40,445 bases of DNA from an uncultured Lachnospiraceae bacterium. Lineage in GTDB: Bacteria; Bacillota; Clostridia; Lachnospirales; Lachnospiraceae. Below, piece after piece: positions 25,712 through 34,336 of the stretch. The stretch's first letter is position 1, and every line of letters starts with the position of its first letter. The position numbers and the translations under genes are program-made. The notes below the pieces were generated by a model that was not told where the DNA came from, searched no databases, and saw only the letters and a list, made by a program, of their open reading frames with translations. Location: NCBI GenBank assembly GCA_902785985.1, contig CADABA010000018.1:1-40445 (forward strand), written 5' to 3'.

Positions 25712-27235
25712 TCACTTCTTTATCACCAGAAGCTCGTAGGGCTTCAGCAGTCTCGCGCCTGCCGGGATATCGCCCTCCATCCCATAATTTGAAAGGAACA
25801 GTCTTCCGCTCTCCGGGATCATGACAGTCTTTTCCTCCCCTGTCAGGTTCGCCCGGACGAAGAGCTGTGTCTCTTCATACGAACGTCTGTAAGCTATGAC
25901 GCCATACGGCACTTCCTCATCAAAGTCGATCCGGCCGTCCGAAATGACCGGTTCCTCCTTCCGAAGCGCCACCAGCTTCCTGTAAAATGCCAGAATCGAA
26001 TCCGGATCCCGTTCCTCATCTTTCACATTGATCGTCCGATGATTCTCCGGTATTCCAAGCCACGGTGTACCGGTCGTAAAGCCTGCTTTCTCCGTTCCGT
26101 CCCACTGCATGGGGGTCCGTCCGTTATCACGCGACCGCTCACCGATGATCTCCAGGGCTTCAGCCTCCGTCTTTCCCGCTTCGAGCAGGATCCTGTAATA
26201 GTTGAAGCTTTCCACATCCCGGTAGGAATCAATATCCGTAAATCCCGCGTTGGTGATGCCGATCTCCTCTCCCTGGTAAATGTAAGGTGTACCGCGCATC
26301 AGATGGATGAGTCCACCCAGCATCTTTGCGGATTCCTTGTGATAGGAGACAGCATCTGTGAAACGGGAAACAGCTCTCGGCTGATCATGATTATTCAGGA
26401 ACAGCGCGTTCCATCCGTCCGCTTCCTGCATTCCCTCCTGCCAGGTCTTATACAGACTGCGAAGTTCGTCGAAATCCGGCGCTTTCAGCGCCCATTTATC
26501 GCCATTTTTGTAGTCGACCTTGAGATGATGGTCCTTCGGATTCGTGTAACGAATACAGTTCGCAAGAGAGGTGGAAGACATCTCACCGACAGTGATATAT
26601 CCTTCCAGCCCGCCTTCTGCCGACAGGCCCTTGAGATACTCATGAACGTGTGGACCATCCGTGTAAAAACGGCGGCCATCCCCTTCATAATCGTTCTCAA
26701 ATACCGCCGGTTTGGAAATCAGATTCACGACGTCGAATCGGAATCCCTTTATCCCCTTGCCCTTCCAGAACCGGATGATATCTGCGAGCTCTGCACGGAC
26801 CTCGGGGTTATCCCAGTTGAGATCCGCCTGGCTGACGTCAAAGAGGTGCAGATAATATTTGCGCCCCCATCGGTACCGTCCCGGAAAATATAATAGTTCA
26901 TGTATTTCGGATCGCCATTCAGCGCCTTCTGAAACCACTCATGATGTGTCGATGTATGATTGAAGACCATGTCGAACATGAAGCCCATGCCAAGACGGTC
27001 TGCTTCGGCTATCATTTTCTCACAATCTTCCATCGTTCCGAAAAGAGGATCCACGGCCCTGTAATCGGCAACATCATATCCGTTGTCGTTAAGCGGAGAA
27101 ACAAAGAATGGCGTCGTCCAGATGTAATCCACCCCCAAAGATTTGAGGTACGGAAGCTTCTTCGTAATGCCGTTAAGATCTCCGATCCCGTCTTACATAG
27201 ATCTGATAAACTGTGCTTTTTCTAAAATTGTCCAT
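25712..27235 (-). pseudogene. treC: Trehalose-6-phosphate hydrolase (GH13) with two deletions
   Basis: Would split trehalose 6-phosphate to glucose and glucose 6-phosphate. It starts MDNFRKSTVYQIYV (ATG 27235, AGGAG upstream), then loses frame near 27190-27196, where about 8-9 residues before DGIGDLNGITKKLPYL are missing. The second segment carries YIWTTPFFVSPLNDNGYDVA and FMFDMVFNHTSTHHEWF, then breaks near 26861-26868, where about 20 residues are missing before YYLHLFDVSQADLNW. The third segment has the nucleophile Asp in GFRFDVVNLIS, the acid/base Glu in VGEMSST and NNHDQPR, and runs intact to the stop. Family length is about 550 residues. Two independent deletions make it very unlikely to be functional as read. 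Overlapping antisense ORFs are shadows. Confidence 0.85.
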
Positions 27236-27440
27236 TGCGTTCTCCTGATCCTTTCCTGTGAGATACGCTCTGCTGCCGTCGGCGCAGCCCGAATATTCTG
27301 CAGACATTCAAGCGTCCTCGCGTGTCGGGCACGCTTCCCTTTTGCTTCAATCGGGCAAAAGTGCAGTGAATGCGTTCATCTCAGTGGAAGTATCCACTCC
27401 CACTGAGACAGATTTCCAGGTACAAAAAGCATTTACTTTT

Positions 27441-29258
27441 TTATCCGATCGCTCCGAGCGTATCCGTTCCGGCCTTCACCGTCTTGCCCGCTGTAAAGGA
27501 AATATTGTTGTCCGCCGGATCCGTCACGACAAGCATCGTGATCGTCGGATGCCCGGCTGCCTTGATCACTTCCGGATCGAACGTGATGAGTTTCTCACCG
27601 GCTTTCACTTTCTGCCCGTTCTTTACATGGCAGGTAAAGCCCTTGCCGTTCATATTGACTGTGTCGAGACCGATGTGGATGAGCACATCCGCTCCGTTCT
27701 CAAGCATGAAGCCGACTGCATGATTGCTCTCATCCATCGTCACGGAGATGACGCAGTCCGCAGGAGCAATGACAACATTGTCTGTCGGCTCGATCGCGAT
27801 TCCATCGCCGAGTGCCTTGGATGCGAATACCTGATCCGGGACATCCTCGATAGCGACTGTCTTTCCGGACAGGAATGCGCGAAGTTCTACCTTCTTTGCC
27901 ACGCGTTCGGCTTCTTCCTCTGCTTCCGGTTCCGGAGCCTTATCGACGCCGCGTGCTTTTCCTAAAACATATGTGCCTGCAAACGGAACGCCGATCGCGA
28001 TTACCATAGCGATTGCAAAAAATACCATCTTATCCGGCTTTATGGAGAGAATGCCGGGAAGACCGCCGACACCGATACCGAACGCCTCTACACCGGTAAG
28101 GACTGAGAAGATTGCTGCGAGAGCAGAACCTGTCATAGCGCATATGAACGGGAACAGGTACTTCAGGTTGACACCGAAGATAGCGGGTTCCGTGACGCCA
28201 AGGTAGCAGGAGATGCAGGACGGAACGTTGACTTCCTGTGCCTCTTCATTCTTTCTCTGAAGAGCGATCATGCCGAGAACAGCAGATCCCTGCGCAATAT
28301 TGGAGAGCGCGATCATCGGCCAGAGCATCGTTCCGCCGAACTCGGCGACTGCAGACCGGTAATGACGAGCGGTGCGTAGACAAAGCCGAACAGCGCTCCG
28401 AAGAGTACACGTGCCGGTCCCGTAATTCCCATATAGACGACTTTGGAGATGACAGAGCCGATCTTCCAGCCGATCGGGCCGAGGACAAAGTGGGCTGCCA
28501 TGACCGCCAGTGTGATACTGAAGAACGGAACAAAGATCATGGATACGACCGGCGGAATGATCTTGCGGAAGAACTTCTCAAGATAGCTCAGAACAAAGCC
28601 TGCCAGCATTGCCGGGATGACCTGTGCCTGATAACCGATCATATTGACCTGGACAAATCCGAAATCCCACTTGGGAATATCCGCTGCCGCCGTACCGGCA
28701 ACTGCATACGCATTGAGCAGCTGGCCGGAAACAAGTGTGAGACCGAGGATAATTCCGAGCATTTCCGTTGTGCCCATCTTCTTTGCTATGGACCAGCAGA
28801 TACCCACCGGAATACCGACGTGGAAGACCGCCTCACCGATGAGCCACAGGAAATGGTCAAGACCTGCCCAGAACTGGCTCAGCTCGACAAGCGTATGACC
28901 GCCCCGGGAGGAGCGGAGTAAAGATCTCCGCGAGGACCGTTGCGACCCTCTGCAGCGGATTCTGGTTCCTCTTCGCCGCCTGCTTGACCTCCGCCTTGGA
29001 AACGCCGGATACTCCGGCTACAGCCGTAAAATCGTTATAAAAATCTGATACTGTGTTGCCGATGATGACCTGGAACTGGCCGGACTGAGTGAATGTTCCC
29101 TTGACGACCTTCATTGCCTCGATCTTCTTGATGTCCGCCTTCTTCGGGTCATTCAGAACAAAACGCATACGCGTCATACAATGTGAAACGGCGCCGATAT
29201 TCTCTTTGCCACCCACATATTCCAGAAGTTCTCTGGAAGCATCTGTATACTTACCCAT
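27441..29258 (-). pseudogene. treP: Trehalose PTS EIIBCA with two deletions
   Basis: Would import and phosphorylate trehalose. The IIB domain (start MGKYTDASRELLEYVGG, phospho-Cys in SHCMTRMRFVL) runs into TVLAEIFTPLLP, then the frame changes near 28899, where about 25 membrane residues are missing before GHTLVELSQFWAGL. The IIC domain follows (GICWSIAKKMGTTEMLGI and VAMAAHFVLGPIGWKIG-like segments) to YAPLVITGL, and breaks again near 28347-28354 with about 10 residues missing before VAEFGGTMLWPMIAL. The rest, including a C-terminal IIA domain with the phospho-His in DVLIHIGLDTV, is intact. AGGAGG precedes the ATG. It is first in the operon with treC, 205 bases apart, under TreR-type operators. 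Confidence 0.85.
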
Positions 29259-29602
29259 TTTTTCCTCCTATTTTACTCCTTCTGAACCCCTTTTTGATCG
29301 TGAAAATGCCGACTTCATCGCTCCTCGTTGTTTCCCGCTGCTTCTTTCTGTCTGCCTGTATGATCGGAGCACCCGGTGTCACGGCCGGTCCGCCTGTCGG
29401 CGTAATGTAAGGGTTCAGGTGCTGCTCTCAGTACACCTGTTTACATGAAAGAGATCTGCCTGCTTACTCATCTAGTGTCATATAGCTGCGTTTTTAAATG
29501 CTTTATGCTTTATGCCTTATGTCTCGTATTTCACGTCTCTTATTTCATGTCTCGTGCTGCATTATTCATCAGGATACAAGTTACAAACCTTCCGCGGCAA
29601 GG
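29259..29602 (-). other. Long leader of the trehalose operon
   Basis: About 345 bases separate the tre promoter from the PTS start. It holds the AGGAGG site near 29265 and a short degenerate direct repeat at about 29515-29565 (TTATGTCTCGTATTTCACGT, then TCTTATTTCATGTCTCGTG). I see no ORF, terminator or riboswitch. A leader this long may be another deletion product. Confidence 0.4.
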
Positions 29603-29672
29603 TTGTTTATACAAGTATCTGATGAGCCTAGTGTACCTTGTTCAAACAAGTTTGTCAACATGTTTATACAAC
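29603..29672 (-). promoter_or_regulatory. Trehalose promoter with three TreR-type operators
   Basis: Minus strand: TTGACA (29658-29653), 17-base spacer, TACACT (29635-29630). Three operator-like dyads surround it: TTGTTTATACAA at 29603-29614 (one change from the Bacillus TreR site TTGTATATACAA), CTTGTTCAAACAAG at 29637-29650 filling the spacer, and TGTTTATACAAC at 29661-29672 just upstream of the -35. Binding to any of them would block polymerase. A TreR homologue is encoded at 38019-38741. Confidence 0.8.
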
Positions 29673-29742
29673 TTTTTTTATTCGCCAGAAAACTGCTGCA
29701 CCATTTAACATTCTCAGTAAGGCCGTAACTTAGCCTCCCAAA

Positions 29743-29786
29743 AAGGAAGGACAAGAAGCGATAAGAACGCCGAGGCGTTCTTGATA
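29743..29786 (-). repeat. Dispersed palindromic repeat, copy 5
   Basis: Minus strand ATCAAGAACGCCTCGGCGTT, then CTTATCGCTTCTTGTCCTTCC. The GAACGCC/GGCGTTC hairpin is perfect; the second half is diverged. It lies just before the orphan TPR/coiled-coil gene. Confidence 0.65.
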
Positions 29787-29840
29787 ATTAATCTGAAAGT
29801 GTTAGTATATCAAATGGATATTAGATTGGAGGGCCATAGT

Positions 29841-31016
29841 ATGGGACAGTTAGTTTTTGACATTCTTAAGAATGCAGACACAGCATTTGATAATCGGAAT
29901 TACAGATACGCCTTTGATTTGTATTCACAAGCCTTAAATATTGACTCCGAAAATATACATGCTATCTTGTATCGTGCTTTAGCTTCTGCCTGGCTCAGTA
30001 CTATGCAGGATCTTCGAATCAGTCAATTAGGCGCGGAAGGGGAGAAAGCATTCTATTTAGAGCACAGTCAGGTCGGTGACAGCCGGGATTATTTTATCTT
30101 TGCTGAGGATGCCTTAAATAAAGTGTCAGAAGTAACATATGCAGTTTTTAATTTGTATTATCAAAAATATTTATTGGAATTGGCTCAATTGGAAAATAAT
30201 ACGTCCTTTAGAGGTACTAATACAGCTCCATCAAGAATAGAAAAGGATATCTTAACAGATAAAGCTGAGAGGGAGATGGCAACCGGTGCTTTCGATTGTT
30301 ATGCAGTTTCGAATGATTTTCTTTCCTTTATACTCTATTCTGTGGCGGATTATACCGAATCGTCTGACACTTTTTGGTATGCTATGGGCACTCTGATGAG
30401 AAATGCATTCAAATATCGGGAATTTGCGAGAACGGAGTATGATAATGGGCTTGACAGCAAGAGAGAGATAATTCTAAAACTGGAGAAATCCGTAAAAAAT
30501 CAAAAACGAAAACGCGAAGCTGAAAGGATAGAGAAGGAACATCTTGAAAGAAATGAAAAATATTGGGCTGAACATGCTTCTCTGAAGATGGAATTAGAAT
30601 CGGAAAAAGCCGCATTGGAATCGAAACTTGCTGAGTTGAAACCACAGTATGAAGAGATATTGATCATACGCAATGAGCGAGTCGAAGAGCTGAGAAAAAT
30701 CAGGGAGAAGAAGCTCCGGGAAGAGGAGGCATGTGATAAGCTGCAGGACCAGATAAGGGAAATGGAAAGACAAAGAGACAAACTCGGAATGTTTAAGCGA
30801 AATCAGAAAAAAGAGCTCCAAATTTGTATAGATCAGGATCAAAGAAAACTGGAAGATCTGAAAAAAGCTGCTCAGAAAGCAAAAGAAAAACATCGGGAGG
30901 CCATTAACGAACAGATTAAAGAGGCGCAACAATATAAAGAGGACACAGCTGATGAATACATTACAACTTTGAACCGGATCTCGGAAATAACGAACGAACT
31001 CACAAAGAACCGATAG
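29841..31016 (+). CDS. TPR and coiled-coil protein, AT-rich orphan
   Basis: A 391-residue soluble protein. Residues 1-60 hold a TPR-like pair (AFDNRNYRYAFDLYSQALNI). Residues 60-215 are helical with no known motif. About 225-385 is a long charged coiled coil rich in Glu, Lys and Arg (REAERIEKEHLERNEKYW and similar). No enzyme motif or membrane segment. ATG 29841 is preferred over the upstream in-frame start because GGAGGG lies 8 bases before it. Its codon and base use is clearly more AT-rich than that of neighbours, suggesting recent transfer. It stands alone between a dispersed repeat and a strong hairpin. Function unknown. Confidence 0.8.
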   Translation: MGQLVFDILKNADTAFDNRNYRYAFDLYSQALNIDSENIHAILYRALASAWLSTMQDLRISQLGAEGEKAFYLEHSQVGDSRDYFIFAEDALNKVSEVTYAVFNLYYQKYLLELAQLENNTSFRGTNTAPSRIEKDILTDKAEREMATGAFDCYAVSNDFLSFILYSVADYTESSDTFWYAMGTLMRNAFKYREFARTEYDNGLDSKREIILKLEKSVKNQKRKREAERIEKEHLERNEKYWAEHASLKMELESEKAALESKLAELKPQYEEILIIRNERVEELRKIREKKLREEEACDKLQDQIREMERQRDKLGMFKRNQKKELQICIDQDQRKLEDLKKAAQKAKEKHREAINEQIKEAQQYKEDTADEYITTLNRISEITNELTKNR

Positions 31017-31038
31017 ACTTCATCTCTGATAATTCCGG

Positions 31039-31115
31039 CACGCGAGAATTTGCGCGGGATTCGGGTCAGCGTAAGCTGACTCCTTCCGAATCGAATCCCT
31101 GCGCATCCTCGCGTG
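31039..31115. repeat. 77-base cruciform-like inverted repeat
   Basis: CACGCGAG at 31039 pairs with CTCGCGTG ending at 31115. Inside, TGCGC pairs with GCGCA, GGGATTCGG with CCGAATC/GAATCCC, and TCAGC with GCTGA around GTAA. It follows the TPR/coiled-coil gene stop by 22 bases and could end its transcript, but has no T-run. A related half (CCTCGCGTGTCGGGCACGC) occurs at about 27317. Confidence 0.7.
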
Positions 31116-31212
31116 TCTAAGCATGGAGGGAGCATATTATTTCTGAAGAAGAGGTCTTTTTAAGCACTTTTCGATACGACTTGCATCTTTCATTCCGAAC
31201 TTTACTTGTTTT

Positions 31213-31560
31213 TCAATCGTATCTGCGAAGAGAAAGACATTCTGAAAGGCCGATCTGCACTAAATTGTATTGACGTATACAGCATGCGTGAATCAGTTCG
31301 CGGTCATGCGTTACAACAAGAATCGTCCTCCCCATACATTGGGGCTGCTTCAAAAGACCCGCCGTCTCCATCATGTGTACATAGTCAAGTCCGCTGGTCG
31401 GCTCATCCAGCAGAAGGACCCTGCGTCCCGAAGCCAAAGCACAGGCAGTGGCAAGCTATCCTTTGACCTTCCAGCTTGCAGCCTCACGGCGCTCGTTGAT
31501 AAATCTCTTATAAATACCGTCCTGCTCCATCAGCTCCGAATGTGTGCCCTGCTCCTTATC
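31213..31560 (-). pseudogene. Fused remnants of two ABC transporter ATPases
   Basis: The minus strand from 31560 reads KEQGTHSELMEQDGIYKRF and INERREAASWKVKG, the usual C-terminal end of an ABC exporter. After a stop and frame change near 31455-31465 comes ACALASGRRVLLLDEPTSGLDYVHM and GRTILVVTHDREL, the Walker B, D-loop and H-loop of an ECF/CbiO-type ATPase, which then loses its C-terminus. No Walker A or signature is left for either. The two genes are probably an exporter/ECF pair reduced by large deletions. No start codon or ribosome binding site is associated. Confidence 0.7.
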
Positions 31561-31692
31561 CAAACTCGTCGCTTGCCTTCACGATTGAAAGCAGGCGATG
31601 TAGAAAATGAAATCAGCGAACAGACGACAGCGCGAAATGAGCATGGAGCGTAAGCGGAATGCGAATGGCACCGCCCGGTAACAAGATTCTGT

Positions 31693-32409
31693 TTATTTAA
31701 ATCCCCTGCCCTGCTCGAAAACAGGAGGCCAGTATTCCATAGGCTTCTCATCGATCTTCAGTTTGAAGTCGCAGTAGTCACCGTCCTCGAAACAGGTATG
31801 CTCACGGAACAACGGGACACCGAACACGCCGAACATCACATAGTCCAGATTGCATAGATACGGCATATATTCTTCATAACCCTGTTCCTTTGCAAAGCCG
31901 GACAGGGGGCATACCAGATTGTGATAACTGAAATCATAGCCATCTTCCGGTGGAATCATGGTCTTTGTCTCAAAGCTTCCGGGATTTTTTGCTGCATTCG
32001 CAGCGTTCCGGGCATCTTTCTTCTGATACTTCCTGTTAAGGGATTTGACGTTTGTAAAGGATCTGTGTGCAATCGCCTTTACGATCCCAGGCATACCGCT
32101 GAATTTGCGTTCATAGGCCAGAACCATCAAATATCCGATATCTTCCAAAGAAACGCCGTACCCTTTCAGGATCTCTCCCATGGAGACAAAGATGTATGCA
32201 CCGGTCAGATTCTTTGTACCGCTTACAGTATCGCCACCGATATATGGGAACTTTTCCAGCATATTCTTCTCATAGTGCTGCCAGATCTCTTCAAAGACCT
32301 CTCTATAGGATTTGCCGCTGTATTGCTCGAGCTCTTTCGTAACCGGCTTCAGGAATCCGTTCATCGACTTTTTGAACTTCCGGGCATTATTCTTATAGTA
32401 TTCGTGCAT
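31693..32409 (-). CDS. ATC hydrolase-family protein
   Basis: A 238-residue protein resembling the L-2-amino-thiazoline-4-carboxylic acid hydrolase family: an N-terminal helical region starting MHEYYKNNARKFKKSM, and a C-terminal block with CPLSGFAKEQGYEEYMPYLC, then LDYVMFGVFGVPLFREHTCF and GDYCDFKLK, including the conserved Cys and Asp residues. Enzymes of this family open a thiazoline ring to give S/N-carbamoyl-cysteine; members in gut Firmicutes are mostly uncharacterised. The start directly abuts the stop of the truncated hydrolase gene upstream, with GGAGGAG bridging the two, so they were one operon. The frame looks complete. Confidence 0.75.
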   Translation of the reverse strand: MHEYYKNNARKFKKSMNGFLKPVTKELEQYSGKSYREVFEEIWQHYEKNMLEKFPYIGGDTVSGTKNLTGAYIFVSMGEILKGYGVSLEDIGYLMVLAYERKFSGMPGIVKAIAHRSFTNVKSLNRKYQKKDARNAANAAKNPGSFETKTMIPPEDGYDFSYHNLVCPLSGFAKEQGYEEYMPYLCNLDYVMFGVFGVPLFREHTCFEDGDYCDFKLKIDEKPMEYWPPVFEQGRGFK

Positions 32410-32802
32410 CTATATTTCTCCTCCATCAGGCTGATTCCGCTTTCCCTGTTTTTTCGCCAACCGTATCATCATCTCCCAGCATTCCCTGCCTTCTTTGCAT
32501 ACAGGGAAAACCGGATCGCTTTTTTTGACGGAACCGGGTCGCGGTGCGCTGACCATCCCTCCGCCGATCAGGAAGAGATTGACCTTATCTGTCTTTTTCC
32601 TGTGGATCAGTTTCAGAACGGGACAGCCCATGATTTCAATACGGCATATATCAAACGAATCGTCTCTAAGATCCGGGATCCGGTTCTTTGCATTCTGCTT
32701 TCGCCGGTTTTCCAGAAGCTCTTCCGTACTCATTCCGGTCCACATTTTCTTAATATTCACGGCTTTTACGAGCTGCTTCAGGATTTCATACTTAAAAGAC
32801 AT
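32410..32802 (-). pseudogene. Alpha/beta hydrolase with large in-frame deletion
   Basis: The 130-residue frame is open, but its content is only the two ends of an alpha/beta hydrolase of about 300 residues. Residues 1-90 (MSFKYEILKQLVKAV, LFLIGGGMVSAPRPGSVKK) are the N-terminus up to the oxyanion loop. From about residue 92, DPVFPVCKEGRECWEMMIRL is the segment that normally follows the catalytic His. The nucleophile elbow (G-x-S-x-G), the acid and the His are absent. The junction is at about 32512-32528. Cannot be catalytic as read. The stop overlaps the ribosome binding region of the ATC hydrolase gene. Confidence 0.65.
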
Positions 32803-32823
32803 AAAAAGCTCACGTTTCTTTTA

Positions 32824-32955
32824 AATTTTATTAGCTGACGCTAACCTGCGTATAAAAAAAAGAACATCCATCTCACCCCTCAGATTCTTCATCATCGGGA
32901 ACATGTTCAGGTCTTCTCCCAACACCATCAAAAGATCCCTCAGAACGAGACGCCG
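32824..32955 (-). pseudogene. Possible C-terminal remnant of a TetR-type regulator
   Basis: Between the operator-like dyad at 32959-32978 and the hydrolase remnant, one minus-strand frame is open for about 43 codons to a TAA at 32824: LVLRDLLMVLGEDLNMFPMM, then KNLRGEMDVLFFIRRLASAN. It has no start codon and no HTH. It looks like the helical C-terminus of a regulator whose N-terminal half was deleted between its operator and this point. Tentative. Confidence 0.3.
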
Positions 32956-32958
32956 GCC

Positions 32959-33013
32959 TGATTAGTTACCACTAATCAAACTCTATATTATATTCCACCC
33001 CGGAATAAATCAA
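32959..33013 (-). promoter_or_regulatory. Promoter with TetR/MarR-like operator
   Basis: Minus strand: TTGATT (33013-33008), 17-base spacer, TAATAT (32990-32985). Just downstream is a perfect 20-base dyad, TGATTAGTGGTAACTAATCA (32978-32959), placed to block elongation or initiation. It would drive the hydrolase/ATC hydrolase unit. Confidence 0.65.
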
Positions 33014-33061
33014 GTGGTACTTTAAAGAATTAAGCAGGGTTGGAAACAGCTTTTGACCGGA

Positions 33062-33091
33062 TTGATTATGGTTAAAAACGCATAGTATAAT
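33062..33091 (+). promoter_or_regulatory. Promoter of the ABC transporter remnant
   Basis: TTGATT (33062-33067), 18-base spacer, TATAAT (33086-33091), about 98 bases before the ATG at 33189. It is divergent from the promoter at 32985-33013. Confidence 0.6.
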
Positions 33092-33188
33092 TATGATGCA
33101 GAACGATCGGGATCTTCAAAATATGAAACAAAAATGAAAACCCGTATAGTGACGTAATAAGGGACATCCACGAAAAGGGGCAAAATTC

Positions 33189-33738
33189 ATGAACAGTAAT
33201 GCAATGCTTGAGATAAAGCACTATTCAAAATCTTACGGATCAGGAAAAAAAGCAGCGGATGACGTGTCTCTTCAGGTCATGCCGGGAGATATTTACGGCT
33301 TCATCGGGCACAACGGTGCGGGCAAATCCACGACGATCCGTGCGGTCGTGGAGGTTCTTGATTTCACGGAAGGTGACATCTTCATCGACGGCCATTCTGT
33401 GAAAGATGACCCGATGGCGTGCAAGCGGGTCACCGCATACATCCCCGATAATCCGGATCTGTATGAAAATCTGACCGGGGTACAGTATTTGAATTTCATT
33501 TCTGATGTGTTCGGCATCAGTTCTGTCGAGCGTGAGGCGGGCATACGAAAATATGCCGGTCTGTTCGAGATTATCAACAGCATGGGGATGCGTGTGCGGC
33601 ATCCGACACATACGACTGGAGTGGGAAAATGAAGTTGAAGTGATCAAGCAGGGTGCAGCGGTAGCTATCTATATGCTGCCCAATATGTTCATTGTGATGG
33701 GTCTCAGAGACCGTTTCAGGTTTTGTGTAAACCCATAA
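33189..33738 (+). pseudogene. ABC ATPase N-terminus fused to permease C-terminus
   Basis: The first 130 residues are an intact ABC ATPase start: MLEIKHYSKSYGSG, Walker A GHNGAGKSTT, Q-loop region YIPDNPDLYENL, then KYAGLFEI. At 33575-33590 the sequence leaves the family and the frame stops at 33632. Another frame downstream encodes LEWENEVEVIKQGAAVAIYM and LPNMFIVMG, typical of the C-terminal part of the ABC-2 permease normally found in the next gene, ending at 33738. Signature, Walker B and most of the permease are gone. This is one large deletion across two genes. AGGGG precedes the ATG, and the promoter is still recognisable. Confidence 0.75.
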
Positions 33739-33755
33739 AACCTGAAACGGTCTCT
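33706..33755. repeat. 19-base perfect inverted repeat
   Basis: AGAGACCGTTTCAGGTTTT (33706-33724) and AAAACCTGAAACGGTCTCT (33737-33755) pair without mismatch around a 12-base loop. It lies between the convergent permease and P-loop kinase remnants and overlaps the permease end. It may be a bidirectional terminator, but there is no flanking T-run. Confidence 0.85.
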
Positions 33756-33759
33756 ATAC

Positions 33760-34261
33760 TTAAGATAATTCATTCGAAGCAACAATATCCAAATAGTCTT
33801 CTGCATCCTCCCTTGACCGGAATATATGTATTTCCTTTTCCCCGCTGTACCGTTCCAGCAATTGATAGATTTGCGGAAGCTTGGTGTCAGGAAAATCAAG
33901 AATGCTCTGCCTGAGCCCTTCATCAAGTTCTTCTTCTAACCATGGCAGCTCTTCTCTCTGTCTTCCGATGCGTGCCTTTGCTCCCTCAAGACACACATCA
34001 GGAGGATAATCCAGCAGGAACACTGTATCACAGCAGCTGAGGCGCATTTCTATCGTTCTTCTGTAATTCCCGTCTATGATCCATTGATCTGTTTTCAGAA
34101 TATCAGCTAGTTTCTCATCAAACGCTTCCCTGCTTATATGCGTCCTGTCCGGCAGATGCCAGATTTTGCCAAGATAATACAAAGGAAGACCTGTCCCTGA
34201 GCTTTCTTGCGAAAGTACTTTTTCCTGCACCGGGGCTTCCAAGCACAATAACCCGCTTCAT
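33760..34261 (-). pseudogene. P-loop kinase (adenylate kinase/FlaR-like), frameshifted
   Basis: From ATG 34261 (GGAGG upstream) the frame reads MKRVIVLGSPGAGKSTFARK, a complete Walker A, then LRDRSS and a stop. From about 34195 another frame gives GTGLPLYYLGKIWHLPDRTH, then DQWIIDGNYRRTIEMRL, CDTVFLLDYPPDVCL and SILDFP to the stop at 33760, the normal remainder of a topology-modulation/adenylate-kinase-like protein of about 170 residues. Loss of 5 bases from a tandem AGGAC pair in AGGGACAGGT would explain the shift. Possibly a real slippage mutation or a sequencing error. Confidence 0.7.
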
Positions 34262-34308
34262 CAGTTGATCTCCTCCGTGTGTCATCAGATACTTCCAAAA
34301 ATCTTTTT

Positions 34309-34334
34309 CGTAAAACGCTCAGGCGTTCCTGATG
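34309..34334 (-). repeat. Dispersed palindromic repeat, copy 6 (short)
   Basis: Minus strand ATCAGGAACGCCTGAGCGTT, then TTACG. Only the first hairpin is present. It follows the larA stop directly and may act as its end hairpin. Confidence 0.55.
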
Positions 34335-34336
34335 TT

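Noticed and set aside
26039..26893. 284-residue plus-strand frame over treC
   Set aside because: Antisense to conserved GH13 coding sequence, with no start signal.
26860..28910. Programmed frameshifting in treC or treP
   Set aside because: Conserved segments are missing at each break, not just a shift of frame, and no slippery heptamer with a following hairpin was seen.
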